DNA of 64,000 nt from Terramyces sp. JEL0728 (Eukaryota > Chytridiomycota > Chytridiomycetes > Rhizophydiales > Terramycetaceae), in the NCBI GenBank assembly GCA_027603945.1, contig JADIIU010000009.1:124001-188000 (forward strand). Reading direction: 5' to 3'. Both the position numbers and the translations under genes were made by a program. Every line of letters starts with the position of its first letter. Position 1 is the first letter of the stretch. Shown in pieces: positions 51,008 through 62,418 of this stretch. The notes beneath the pieces were generated by a model. The model made no database searches, was not told where the DNA came from, and was given only the letters and a program-made list of their open reading frames with translations.

Positions 51008-52971
51008 ATGCCTGTAAATGCAGTCCAGTCAGTGGGTATTAGCTATTTAATACAGAAAAGGTCTCATTATCTGCCAGTAGTGCAGCGCTGCCAAAGCTTG
51101 TGCCGCAGAAACAACCACAATTTGATTTTAATGGAATTGGAATATCTACAGTACCTATTGCAGGAATAGAACGCCAAGCTCCTCGATCGCAATTGAGAGA
51201 ACCACAAGTAAAACCAACTGCGGTACTAAAGCCCATCAGAAAAGCACCGTCGGCGTCAAATATTACATCCACAGAATTGAAGAAGCCAGCAAGATTGGAG
51301 AAGAAGGCCTCAACGGGCCCTAGATTGGTGACTCCGACAGTTGTCGATAAACAAAAGATATATGCAGATTCCAGTATGACAGCACTAATCAACAGAAAAC
51401 AGAGTAAAAGAAATGCTGGAAAGGTACAAATCCTCAACGACACAAAAAGAGCAAGTTGTCAAAGCAATCAAAAAGAAAAAGTTGGAGAAACCAGGCACTC
51501 CAGATTTGACAGTGACAGAAGGGCTGGATAAAATCAACGAACGACTAAAGGCGAATAACGGAATAGGTACCCTATAGTAATTCAGAAAAGCGAGCAGCGA
51601 CGGTGCAAAATGCGCTATTGAAATTGATCAACTTGGACAATGATGAAATGTTTGCAAATGAAGTGGACGAATTGGAAGACATGATGCCTGAGATCGAACA
51701 TGAATTAAATGATCTATTCAGTTCAAAGGTAAATCCTGTGTTGCTTTCTTCAATGCCAAAACCAGAACGGTTGCATCCTGGTCCAGATGCAAAGTTTGAC
51801 GACGAAGAATTGAATCAACTTGCTTCCAAAATGCAACGAGCACAGAGCTACGATAAATTGATCTCAACTGTTCAATTACCAAAGAAGACGCTCGTTCCGA
51901 TTGGAAAAAGAAGAGGATGTACAAAATTATTTATCTAGTTTCTACCGCAAATATTATTGAAGAAGAAGAGAATAGTAATGTGAATATAGTTCCTCCAGAA
52001 ATGAAATTTTACGAAGACTTTGAATATTTACTACAAAGACAAATGAAAGTGGAAAATATGGCTTTATCGTCCCTGAGTAAGATGGACATGAACATTCAAA
52101 CAAAAGACATTGCTAGATTTCCCCGCCATCAAATTATTACTTTAGTGTGGAATCTTTTTATACATCTGAAGCAGTCTAAAGATCGATTGATTGACGTTGC
52201 CTGGATCGGTAATGTAAAAGATGTTATGAGTAAGAAATGGCTGATATAGATGAAACGGCCGCTTTGGAGACTGAATATTCGCAAAATATAAAGCTTGCTT
52301 TGGGAAGGTTGAGTAGGAAACAGTTTATCAATCTAAAGGCAATTATTGGACACATGAAAAGGTAGAAACCAACTGAAAATAGAATCATCGGCGTTTGCAG
52401 TGATCCGATCGCTGATTTGAAAAAATTAACTAAAGGGATGGCTTATTTATTTGGAACGCTAGTTTTTCGCCCGCCACTGAATGTTCCATATACCCCAAAT
52501 ATTGAAATCCAATTACCTTCAAGATGGCCAAAAATTAATTTGGAAGAAAGAAATTCGTTTGTTGTTGGTGGGCTGTCAAATAATACGTCTTCCAACGACC
52601 TATTAACCAACATGCACAAAAATGTGTCTTTCAAGGAGGTTATGCATATATTGAAGAAAACAAACTCTGAACCAATAGAAATGCCAGAAATCCCTCCATT
52701 TGTGCCTAACGAAGATTCCCTGCATTCCATGGTGGACATTACGTCGATAGACGACGTGGAAGAATCGTACGAGCTTTTCAAAAAAGCTGCAGATATAGAC
52801 GAAACAGAAGAGTCCATATCCTATGGCTGGAATGTTAAATATGAACAACTGGAGACAGTTCTGTATGAGCAGCACTACCCGTTAACAGTGTACAGCCAAA
52901 CAATCGACTTGCTCATCAGATTTTGGGATTTTGCTTTTGCAACATTTGAAGCAAAGAAATCTGGGGTATAA
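51008..52971 (+). CDS. Large unknown protein, paralog of 53055
   Basis: 611 aa. Exons 51008-51035, 51056-51423, 51452-51566, 51586-51918, 51939-52229, 52250-52361, 52383-52971 (introns 20, 28, 19, 20, 20, 21 nt). The first ~190 residues are basic and disordered; a helical, acidic region follows. The C-terminal half aligns with the 53055 protein: KTLVP, LLQRQMK..E, IARFPRHQIITLVWNLFIHLKQS, then GHMKRIIGVCSDP and MAYLFGTLVFRPP. The last two blocks resemble the end of a RhoGAP domain (H-K-R-V ... NLA..FGP.L), which is only a suggestion. The 28-nt intron at 51424-51451 is unusually long for this genome. Confidence 0.8.
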
Positions 52972-53054
52972 ATTTACTATATAATTAAATATATTGAATG
53001 GAATAATTTATTTTTGGGGTGGAGTAAATTTAATACAATCCATTTGAATTATTG

Positions 53055-55940
53055 ATGACTTCAGACTTTAATCAAGTTATTAAACGAAGATGGAAGTTTG
53101 AATTACCAGCACTGCCCATTAGTAGACCAGTAACACGTCAGATTCCAAAAACGCCAAAAATGGTTGGCGTATTCAGCGAATATATAATGAATGTACATGA
53201 TTACAGTCGCCCTGTTACGCATCACCAAGTAAGAACACCTAAAAAACCAGCTACTGCGAAAATGAAAGTCTTCAATACTGGTGGAGTGGATGTTGTTGAT
53301 TACCAGTTTTTGATACCTAAAAGATTTGAATCAGGAGATTACAAAGTATGTATTGGATATAATGTGCAAAATCCTCCGAAAAAAGCAGGATATATCCAAG
53401 ACGGATACATCATTCCTTGGAAACCACCAGAAATCAAAGAAAACCCCAAATTTCAGTACCTAAAGAAAAAAAAGGAAATGCCAAGGCTGGTAAAGACTGC
53501 TGCGATAGTCGTGGACCAACCAGTTCCTCCTGAGCCGTCAGAACAGTCAAGCTATGGCCATGATATAGAACTACAACCTCAGCACCTGGAATTGCCAAAA
53601 ACTCCAAACTTACCAAAAACTTCAAACTTACTAAAAACTCCTAAACCCCGGGAATCCCAAATAATCAGTCATCACGTTGAGTTTGATCTGTCGGAAGAGC
53701 AGTTTAGATCTGAAGACACATTCCTTCCATTAATCAAGCATGCATCTTCTGCGCCAGCACCGAAAAAGAGGGTACAGAGGAGAGCATCTACTCCTATCTT
53801 TGAAGATATAATTATTGACAAAAGCTTAGCAAGACGAAAAGCCAAAGAAATGGCAGAGAAGCAAAAACAGTTGATTTCAAATGCATTAAAGTTCTATGGA
53901 GATTTGAAAAATCAAGGACTTTCTTTCAAAGACATGGATTTAATGGGCAGTCTAAATGGAAACCTTCAAGAAGCATTGATGAAAAACTTGGAACGCTGCA
54001 GTCCAAAGTCACGAACCTTTATTTTCAAATCTATTCTTGAGGGGCATGAATTGGAAGATATCATGAATATTGCTCCTGAAATGGCCAGACCTATAGACGA
54101 ATACGACGAAATGATGGCCAGAGATTCAGTAATTATGTATAAATTGCCAACCCCTAACCATGCTGAAGAAGTATTTATTCCTGAAACATACAGAAAATTA
54201 AGCTCAACCATCAAGATTCAGCACAAAACTCTTGTGCCTACCAGAAAGCAAATGAAAAGGGAAGAGGGCTTTGAAGAAGAACAAGGAAATATGAGTAAAT
54301 TCTTTAGAGATTTTCAAGCATTGTTGGACAGACAACATAAACTGGAGAGAGAAGCTGTTGCAATGATCGGCAATTTTCAAACGGACTTGGAAACAAGAAC
54401 TATTGCCAGATACCCACTTGATGATTTGCTGAAATTAATTTGGAATCAATTCAACCACCTGAAAGATTCATATGAAGATATAGTTCCTGCTGCTACCGTT
54501 CAAGCATTTTATGGCCGAATGCGTAATATATTATTAATTACAGATGGTTTTCCAAATGATGATGTGCAACATGCTGAATTCATCAAAGAACAGATCAAGT
54601 CTTTGGACCGCCGCTGCTATATATATTTGAAAGCGTTTACTGGACATATGAAAAGAACCGTTGGCGTATGTAGCGAATCAATATTGGGTGGGCCGCACCG
54701 ATTATGTCTTGGATTGTCAAAATTGTTTGGGAATTTAATTTTTAGAACTGCAATGCCCAAAACCGATGATGTCTATGTTTTGCCCAGTTTAGCGATAAGG
54801 AAAATCGATTTCAGTGACGAAAATATAGGGTTATCTGCTGAAAACGAACTGGACAAGACTTTGAAAAAAGACAATTTCTGGGATGAAGATGATATTAAGG
54901 AAGGACCCACACCGCTGCTTGTAGAGAATCCTTTGCCTATAACGTCTGATTCAACAGCTGCACCAGAAATTGTTACAAAACCTGAAATTATTTCCAAACC
55001 ACATCAAACAGTACCTAATTTGGAGCATCTAAAAGAACCTAAATCGGAACAAACAGACGACCCGTTATTGCGAGAGATCCTACAGCAACATGGAGTGAAT
55101 TTGGGTAATTTGAGCCAAAGTGAAAAGGCATTATTTAATCCTGAAGAAAAACGCGAACAAGAACCAGCTCCAACTCCAGCGTCTGCACTGGAACCATTAT
55201 ATGCAATAGAGCAAAAATCTGAAGAAGATCTACTCCATTTGAACACCAAGCTTGCAAATCCAAACACAAAATCAATAGATCTAATTGAAAAGCACAAGGT
55301 CGAACTCGAGTTATTCGAATGGGATAAAATGGGCAAAGAAGAGTTATCATTACAGGTATTTCAAGAGGAATATTGCTTGAATGCCTATGAACGGGCATTG
55401 CATATAATTCTATTATTTTGGGATTCCATTTTCAGTTTAGACAGAGAGGATGATGGCAGACATAGCGGCAAAGTTTTGGAGAGACCAGTACTCCACAAAA
55501 TGAAAACCTCAAAAGAAAACGAAAAACTTGCTGAAAAAAGTAATGGACACAGTGTGCCGGCATCTTCTGTGCAATTTGAGCAGGTTCTTGTGAATGGCAA
55601 AGAAATGATTGTGGAGAACTCGAATGAAAATCATGCTCATAGACCTAGATCAACACATAATCCTCGGCCCAAATCAACTAGAACTGCTCATTCGCATAGT
55701 GATCATGTGCATCTACCCCAGCTAATTGACAGCTTTCGTGTAAATAGCCCAAGGTCCACCAGGGCACATCAAAAGAGTGGACATGTAACATTAGAACAAA
55801 TCAATCAACCATTTCTTGTAGTTGGCGACACGCTGCCAGTAATTGATGGCACCAGATCCCCAACATTGCGGCCAGGTTCTGTCAGGAGTGTTTCTCGAAG
55901 AATAGCACTGGAAATGAAAGACGAGGCGGTAAATTATTAA
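53055..55940 (+). CDS. Large unknown protein, paralog of 51008
   Basis: 961 aa in one exon from ATG 53055; the longest open frame in the window. The N-terminal third is Pro/Lys-rich with short repeats (LPKTPNLPKTSNLLKTPKP near residue 190), the middle is helical, and residues ~390-590 contain the blocks shared with the 51008 protein (KTLVPTRKQM, LLDRQHKLEREAV, IARYPLDDLLKLIWNQFNHLK, GHMKRTVGVCSES, LSKLFGNLIFR). The C-terminus is Ser/His/Arg-rich. It lies between flagellar genes (CASC1, ARMC9), but that does not prove a ciliary role. Its intronless state beside a seven-exon paralog suggests intron loss, or a retrocopied origin. Confidence 0.82.
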   Translation: MTSDFNQVIKRRWKFELPALPISRPVTRQIPKTPKMVGVFSEYIMNVHDYSRPVTHHQVRTPKKPATAKMKVFNTGGVDVVDYQFLIPKRFESGDYKVCIGYNVQNPPKKAGYIQDGYIIPWKPPEIKENPKFQYLKKKKEMPRLVKTAAIVVDQPVPPEPSEQSSYGHDIELQPQHLELPKTPNLPKTSNLLKTPKPRESQIISHHVEFDLSEEQFRSEDTFLPLIKHASSAPAPKKRVQRRASTPIFEDIIIDKSLARRKAKEMAEKQKQLISNALKFYGDLKNQGLSFKDMDLMGSLNGNLQEALMKNLERCSPKSRTFIFKSILEGHELEDIMNIAPEMARPIDEYDEMMARDSVIMYKLPTPNHAEEVFIPETYRKLSSTIKIQHKTLVPTRKQMKREEGFEEEQGNMSKFFRDFQALLDRQHKLEREAVAMIGNFQTDLETRTIARYPLDDLLKLIWNQFNHLKDSYEDIVPAATVQAFYGRMRNILLITDGFPNDDVQHAEFIKEQIKSLDRRCYIYLKAFTGHMKRTVGVCSESILGGPHRLCLGLSKLFGNLIFRTAMPKTDDVYVLPSLAIRKIDFSDENIGLSAENELDKTLKKDNFWDEDDIKEGPTPLLVENPLPITSDSTAAPEIVTKPEIISKPHQTVPNLEHLKEPKSEQTDDPLLREILQQHGVNLGNLSQSEKALFNPEEKREQEPAPTPASALEPLYAIEQKSEEDLLHLNTKLANPNTKSIDLIEKHKVELELFEWDKMGKEELSLQVFQEEYCLNAYERALHIILLFWDSIFSLDREDDGRHSGKVLERPVLHKMKTSKENEKLAEKSNGHSVPASSVQFEQVLVNGKEMIVENSNENHAHRPRSTHNPRPKSTRTAHSHSDHVHLPQLIDSFRVNSPRSTRAHQKSGHVTLEQINQPFLVVGDTLPVIDGTRSPTLRPGSVRSVSRRIALEMKDEAVNY

Positions 55941-55959
55941 ATTCCACTTAATACATTTA

Positions 55960-57258
55960 TTAATCAAGTTCAAATCTTTCTGCGACTACATTCAAAGCTT
56001 TTTCTTTGGCTGATTTAACAGGTTTCACGATTTCTGACAGTCCTCTGTTGAAATCTTTCAGCAGGAATATGGACACAGTTAATGTCAAGAAAGAGCTCAA
56101 CAACTGCACGGTTTCTAGGTTAGATATCAATTACCAAAAGTTGTCAGCCAGATTATGGTAGATTTAAAAGTGTCTTCCTTGGTGCCAAATGATTCGTAGT
56201 AGATGTAACAAATAACTGCAACATTTGCAGCTATAAAAACATAAAATACGGATATCTGTCGCATCGAGGCCAAAGTCGCTCCAAAATAGCCTGCCAAGTA
56301 ATACATTGTGGTGGCTGCGACTACTATCAAAGCATATAAAGCGAGAATTCCAGCGGATAGCGGAGTCCCGTTTACTTTACGGTGGAAATAAAATGCTGTA
56401 AGAGCCTGGGTCATCAAACCAAGAAAGAAAAACGAATTGAGTTTCAGCAACAAAACGAAAATATGATATCTTTGCAGTATTTCTACGGTTAACGAAATCA
56501 ACTCTTTTTGCCGATATCAGCTCCATGGGTTTCATACACTGACCATCCATGTTGCCGATAGCATTTGTACGAAAAATACATCCCGATAATATTGAACATG
56601 AACAACACTACAACAATTGCAATTTCCAGATAGAGCATGATGTCAAATAAATATAGTTTAGAGTCAATGTCGGAAGATACATCTGCCAAAGACTTTGCTC
56701 CAACAACACTCCCATTATCCACCGGCTGGAAGTAACAGAAGGTTTTTAAATTTCCCAAAGCCGCTGTATCTCCTGCTTTATAGTAATATTGGAATTTGTT
56801 GACACAGTCCCACAAATGGTTTGTCTGGTATATTTCTACATTAATGGCATGGTACGAATCAAAGAGTATCCTAAATTCATTGTGTTGAATAGCGCAACAG
56901 CTAGTACTTGCATGGTGTTTAAATGCAGGTTGGCATCGTATGCCCCGATATATTGAAATGCCAGTCCAAATATGAATAAGCTGAAATAAACTATAATCAT
57001 GGACGAAGCTCCAGATTTTTCTGTCTATTAAAATAACAAACCTGCTTCAAATGTTGCGTTTATGAAATAAAGTGAATTTGCAATTACAATTCCTTCCAGC
57101 ACAGTTCCAATTACGAATAGCAATAGCGATAATGTAACATTGTACTTGGCCCAGTTCCTCACTTTATCCTCCGGCATCATCTTTTTAAATAATACAACCC
57201 CCATTGCAATTTTTAAAGTTTTTGGCGTGGAAGTTTTTTCGGAATTTACAAAAATCAT
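55960..57258 (-). CDS. UPF0658 Golgi membrane protein family
   Basis: 405 aa with about ten hydrophobic segments. Exons 57258-57042, 57020-56856, 56835-56503, 56482-56135, 56114-55960 (introns 21, 20, 20, 20, 20 nt). The blocks AYDANLHLNTMQVLAVALFN, SLIQIYQ (made by splicing at 56836-56855), YRQHGWSVYETHGAD, and RYHIFVLLLKLNSFFFLGL match the fungal UPF0658 family, known in fission yeast as a Golgi membrane protein of unknown function. A basic C-terminal tail follows the last TM. Convergent with 53055 (19 nt between stops). Confidence 0.8.
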
Positions 57259-57315
57259 GGAGCTTCAAACCACGAAATCAATTGGACAGACAGTTATCTT
57301 TGAATTTATTGAAAA

Positions 57316-57829
57316 TCATTCTGCTGGTTCATGTCTCAAGCTTGCTATTCGTTCTTTGGCATAATTTAGCCTGTCAGCGCGTAATGCTTCAGCAAGCTCC
57401 AACTTTAAATCAAGCTCATGCTTTGCAGCATGCGCAAGTGATTCTTCAAGCTTTTCGTCCATCTGTCTTCTTTCGCGAACAACTACTATAAAATATTCAA
57501 TTACGCTCAACATCATAGTTAAAGTTTCTGGCGTGTTCTTTGACGTATTCAATTGAATCTTCCCTTCTAGCAGTTGCTCTGTTTTGCTTTGTGAACATTT
57601 CTTCATTCAGGGTTGCATTGGATTCTTGTTTTTCACGTTCAGATAGAAGCTGTCTGGTTTTTACAGCGTCAAAGTGATCACTATCCAACTTGATGTCTCT
57701 CAGCGATGCTCTTCTCTCTTGGGCTTTGTTTAATTTCTCATCAATTTCCTGTCGAAGCTTTTCAGCTTCCAATTCCCTGGTTTCGTCTCTTCGAGTGCGG
57801 TTTCCTGATGCAGATTCACCGTGTTCCAT
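57316..57829 (-). CDS. Charged helical protein, stathmin-like
   Basis: 163 aa. Exons 57829-57505 and 57482-57316; the intron is 22 nt (57483-57504), or 19 nt with an AG three bases earlier, which would add one residue. Almost the whole chain is a charged helix with stathmin-like units (AEKLRQEIDEKLNKAQERR, KLEESLAHAAKHELDLKLE). Stathmins bind tubulin dimers; the resemblance is in pattern, not in a diagnostic signature, and any coiled-coil protein could look similar. It lies 57 nt upstream of, and on the same strand as, the UPF0658 gene. Confidence 0.5.
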
Positions 57830-57994
57830 TTTAAAAGATACACCAACAGATTAGCTCCAAGTATACCTTTCTTTTCTTGCTCGTGATGATCCTTCATAGT
57901 TACTCAGGGTGGCAATAATTTCAATGACATTTTTATGCAAAAAAGGGGGTGGGTTTACAATCATTGTTCCGGTGAGCAAGCGCAGGAGGTGAAT

Positions 57995-59823
57995 TTATTT
58001 CCAAAGATGTTTTATAGTCAAGACACTGATAGATCCAACAACCCCAATAACAATATACAACACCCAGTCTCCGACAATAGGCGTGTATAATGGCGGACCC
58101 TTGACTTTAGCGCTCTTTACACAGTTAACAAGATACCCCCGAAGCATATCAAGCTCCAGAGGCTCACATCTCATCCCAATATATCCGTCTGGCCTGATCA
58201 TTAAGAAACATTGACCCAACACCCCAAAGTTTTTGTAATCCTCCACCGCATCCTTCTTCACCACAAAATAATCAGTTACGAGGCCTTTTGAAATTGATTT
58301 TGCAGTTTCGCCAAATTCTTGGCATTTCTCGTAAGATTTCTTTGAAGTGAGTGGGGTATTTCCATCAATACCCTCAAAAATGAGCAGCTTGAACCCAGCT
58401 GTGCTCGATAAGAACTTGTCATGGACAGTTTGCATCATTTCTAGCCTGCATTTATCCCCGGCCTTGATCCGTTTGGTAAGCAAACGAAGGATGTTTTGCC
58501 GTCTCCTCATAAAGAGGTATGGGAATACAAACGGCTTTCTCCAGTGCTCTTGAGACAATGATGAATCGTAACTGAAAATTGTGTCTCCAATAGTATTCGC
58601 AACAACCTCGACAAAGTATGGAAACGCGGTAAGAATAGGGAACGCATTGTTCCTAAGATGGTACACAATTGGAGATCGATTTGAAGCTGCTTTTTGCAAC
58701 CTTGTCGTGCCTTCCACCAGCAAATTCCCCAAGTTGCGTCTTTCTTTCTGATATGTTAGCAACAAGTCATGATAGCACTGTTCCTTGATGACCAAAGACA
58801 TTTTCCATCCTAGGTTTACTGCATCTTGAATCCCAAAGTTCAATCCTAATATTAGAGTATTGTACCTTGCCCGCCTAGTGGTGTGTGCGAATGGCATGCA
58901 TCTCCAGCCAAATACACCCGTTTATTGTCGCTATAAGCAGCCGCCAATCTCTGATTCACTCTAAAGTGCGAGTTCCAAATCATCTTTTCAATTTCAATGC
59001 CAGGGCCAAGCCTTTCTTGTAGCAGCTTTTCCATTGCATCCTGAGGGTATTCTTTTAGAATGGCTAATCCATGAGCATCGACTTTATCGGATACAAACTT
59101 ATCTTGTTCGGCAGTCAAGTCAACAGCTACGATCCATGAATTTTCGGGCATAGGTGCAGAAAAGGCAAATCCTTGCTTGAATAGGTATAAAGTGAGTGCA
59201 AGCGGGTTTAATGCTTCTGCGGGTTTCTTTGCAGTAAAGTGGCAGGCTACAAATCCTGTCTTCAGGACTTCTCCAATAAATGGAATGTTTAGCTGCTTTC
59301 TAACCGTAGATTTTGCTCCATCCGCAGCAATAACGAATTGAGATTTGATTTGGATTCTTTCAACTTTGCCATCTTTAGCAGTTTCTAATTCCGAAATGGG
59401 ATATCCTTCCTGGTTGTATACAATTTCCGTGACTTTGGTTGATCGAAGAACAGATATTCCGCGAGATTCAATGTAGCTGTTAAGACACTTTTCGGTATAC
59501 CATTGTTCACAGCTAATGAATTGATGTGAGGAGTGGACCTTTCCTTCCATTTCCACTTGGCCGATAAGCTGCCCCGGTGCCGAATAATTCCTGATCTTAT
59601 TGAGTACATGCCCTCTCTTTTGAAGGTCGGAAACCACATTTTCGAAATTGCTTAGTACCTCCAAAGTGCGTGGGTTGATTAGAGAGCCTTTGGTTTGAAT
59701 GAGCGGTTCCGAAAGTACATCACAGATGAGAATATTGGTGATACCTTGCCGAAGTAATTCACATGCAGCAGCTATGCCGGTTGGGCCTGCACCGATAATC
59801 AGCACGTCGATCTGCCTTGTCAT
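57995..59823 (-). CDS. FAD-dependent aromatic monooxygenase with C-terminal TM anchor
   Basis: 602 aa. Exons 59823-58866 and 58845-57995 (20-nt intron). Group A flavin hydroxylase of the PheA/UbiH type: dinucleotide motif VLIIGAGPTGIAAACELL at the N-terminus, AADGAKSTVRKQL, and the FAD-ribityl motif VYLAGDACHSHTPLGGQGLN, which spans the splice site. The C-terminal ~100 residues are a thioredoxin-like-fold remnant region ending in a TM segment (WVLYIVIGVVGSISVLTI) and a short basic end, so it may be tail-anchored to ER or mitochondria. Substrate unknown; a phenolic compound is likely by family. Start at ATG 59823 (MTRQIDVLIIG). Confidence 0.88.
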
Positions 59824-60083
59824 TGCTTTTTTGAAAATTGGGAAAGTTCCAAATATTAGCAAGCTTTAAAACCAAATTCAAGAAACAAATCGACTCTCAT
59901 CCAGTATCACTCTAAAGTCTATGCCTCTGTACGAAGGAGACTTGGTTGCTCTCACATTAATTTCTCAAACCAAATAGTTGTGCCCACGGATATCCCTGTA
60001 TAACATCAAGTACCATCATGCCTGTTTGAATCACCAATTGATGAAGGTGCTGTCCAAATGCGCGTTTGAAATTTTACTCTTGA

Positions 60084-62280
60084 ATGAACGCGATTGAGGA
60101 GACTGCTTCAATTATCCAATGCATTTACGAGGTAATTCAAATTTGAAAACAGTTTTTGAACTATACAGGATTTGAAGAAACCGTTTCTTCACTGCAGAAA
60201 GAGTGCGCAGCCAAGAGCGACTACTTGCCACCAATTACGCAGATAGACAACGTGAAGGTATTCAGGAAATAACGGCAGGGACAGGTTTTGTCTGCATTTG
60301 AAAAAGGCGATAGCGATATGTTTTTTGCTCTTTGGGATGATCATGTCAAACCAAAACTGGCGGTACAAAATCCACTAGAACTACTGTCATCCGTGTATTT
60401 TGCGATATATCCAATTCTAAATAATGACGTATTTGAATTTAATGGCAGGAATTGAATATTGAAGTGTCAATGAATAAATTCAAGGTGTTTTTACACACTA
60501 GAGGAGGAGATTGGGCTGGCCAACCAGATCTCTTACAATACTATGCGTTACCATACCTGCCAGATCCTATTTCTCACCCAACTTTTAGAGATTTATTTGA
60601 ACCTGAATGGAAAACGATTTTGCAATCTAATTTGACAGAATTCATCGATGGGGTATTCCCATCAACTGTACCAACACTCGTCAATATAATGAATAATGCT
60701 CAAAGGAAGCCAGAGGTGCCAAAAGTTGTGGTAGATCACCAAAAAGAAGAAATGCTGGAGGAGAAATTGCAAGAACTGAGGGTATTGCAAACCTAACCAA
60801 GAATGACTATCAACAATTGATCTCTGTTGCCTCAGAGCTAGTGTCGATGCTTACTGCTGCAATTAACAAAGAAACTATTGCTCCAGCTTATTTGGGAGAA
60901 ATTGTTAGACGACTGGGGAGTCTGAAAAAGAACGGAAAGGAAACCCACGCTCGCAAAGTATCCGTCAAAGAAAATGTACCACAGACAAGCCAGTCAAGCG
61001 TACATGAAAAGCCGTATGTTTATTGTAACCTAGTAATTTACCGCAAAAGCCAGTTATCCCCCCAGTAAAGGAAAACAGGAAAAAGAAACTGGTAGTTGAG
61101 AATATCAACTATAGAAAGCTTCGAGATGAAATCATTGCTCTAGCAGGAGAAAACAAGAAGGAAACCTCCAAGTTGATTTCTGCTCAGCGATCTGTAACAA
61201 GTTTTTATTCTAGGTTTTATTAAATGCGGTTTCACTGGAGAACAGACGAAATATTTTAGACTCTATGATCACTTGTGATTTCCTAGGATTGATAGATCAA
61301 GTAGATATCCCTAACATAGACTCAGTTGCTATATAACCTGTTAAATCACCAAAATTCGACTATCAGAGAAGAAATTGCAAAGTTGCTGAATACCCTTGCA
61401 ACAGATTGTGCAGGGAGAGAATACATATTGGTGAATGAAAGCACAATGGTTTATTCAATCATTGAATCGTTAAAGGAAGAAAAGTTTGACAGCGTGTTTA
61501 GACAGAGCCTGCTTGGCACATTACAAAAACTGTCGCTTAGGAGACTGGCACAGTCAAAGATGAATCATGCGGGAATGGTTTCATATTTGATCAATATGCT
61601 CCATGGTCTCAGTTCATTGTCGGAATATTCAATCGAGTACGGGACTGCCTTGTTCATGAATCTCTGTTTGAGATCTCAGGGCAAGCGAGAGGCATGCACT
61701 TCCCCAGAGCTTACACTTAAAGTCTTGACTGCGTTGATTGATCACAGCAACATTCAAGTCAAGACTTATGTCAATGGCTGTCTCTATTCACTGTTTGCAG
61801 ACCCAAAGATGAGAGAGTATGGACAGAGCATCGGCATGGAATCACAGCTGAAATGTTTGAAGCAAACAGCAGACGAATCTTTGGGTAGACAGATTGACTT
61901 TGTAATCGAAAAGCTGCTTGGTACTTTATTTTAATGTAGATGAGGAAGTTGAAGAGGATTATGAGGACTCTGAAGACGGAGAGGAAGAAGATGGGTTTGA
62001 AGATGACGAAGAGTTGATTGATGAAGAATCAAAGGAAGAAGCGCACAAGATCCAAAGCGTCTTGATCCCATTCTGTAATTCTAATCCTTCTACACCGGTT
62101 CCAAAGATACAAATCTCTCCCAAAAAGAGAATCGCAGGTATTGCTAGAGCGGCAGAAGTACGTGCTCAACCCCAAGAGGAGCTATCTCCAAAACACTTAC
62201 TTTCAATGCAAATTCAACTTCCAATATTAGAAACAACAAAGAAAGGAAAGCTAAATCTACCAATTTCAAATGAAGAGTAA
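60084..62280 (+). CDS. ARMC9: ARMC9-like ciliary protein
   Basis: Basal-body/ciliary-tip protein linked in animals to Joubert syndrome. Nine exons: 60084-60131, 60153-60257, 60279-60428, 60449-60781, 60802-61013, 61034-61193, 61214-61300, 61320-61920, 61940-62280 (introns 21, 21, 20, 20, 20, 20, 19, 19 nt); 678 aa. N-terminal LisH (IIQCIYEFLNYTGFEETVSS), then FALWDDHV, MNKFKVFLHTRGG, YYALPYLPDP, a coiled coil, and the armadillo part with LLNHQNSTIREEIAKLLNTLA, LGTLQKLSLRR, YGTALFMNLCLRSQGKR and QVKTYVNGCLYSLFADP. A very acidic stretch (about residues 565-595) precedes a Lys/Pro tail. Intronic frame joins are all consistent with the animal protein. Confidence 0.92.
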
Positions 62281-62418
62281 TATTAATTGACACTAGAAAG
62301 GAGGAATTCAATTTTGGTTTCTCAACTCGTCCTAAACTGCCAAGGACTCCTATCGCTAGCTAGCGCACTATTCATGTAGAATTAATATAATTTACATAAA
62401 TTTTGATTTTTTCACAAA

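Noticed and set aside
60440..60459. GC-AG intron in ARMC9
   Set aside because: A frame-restoring GC-AG option exists here, but a canonical GT-AG 20-nt intron at 60429-60448 restores the conserved block equally well.
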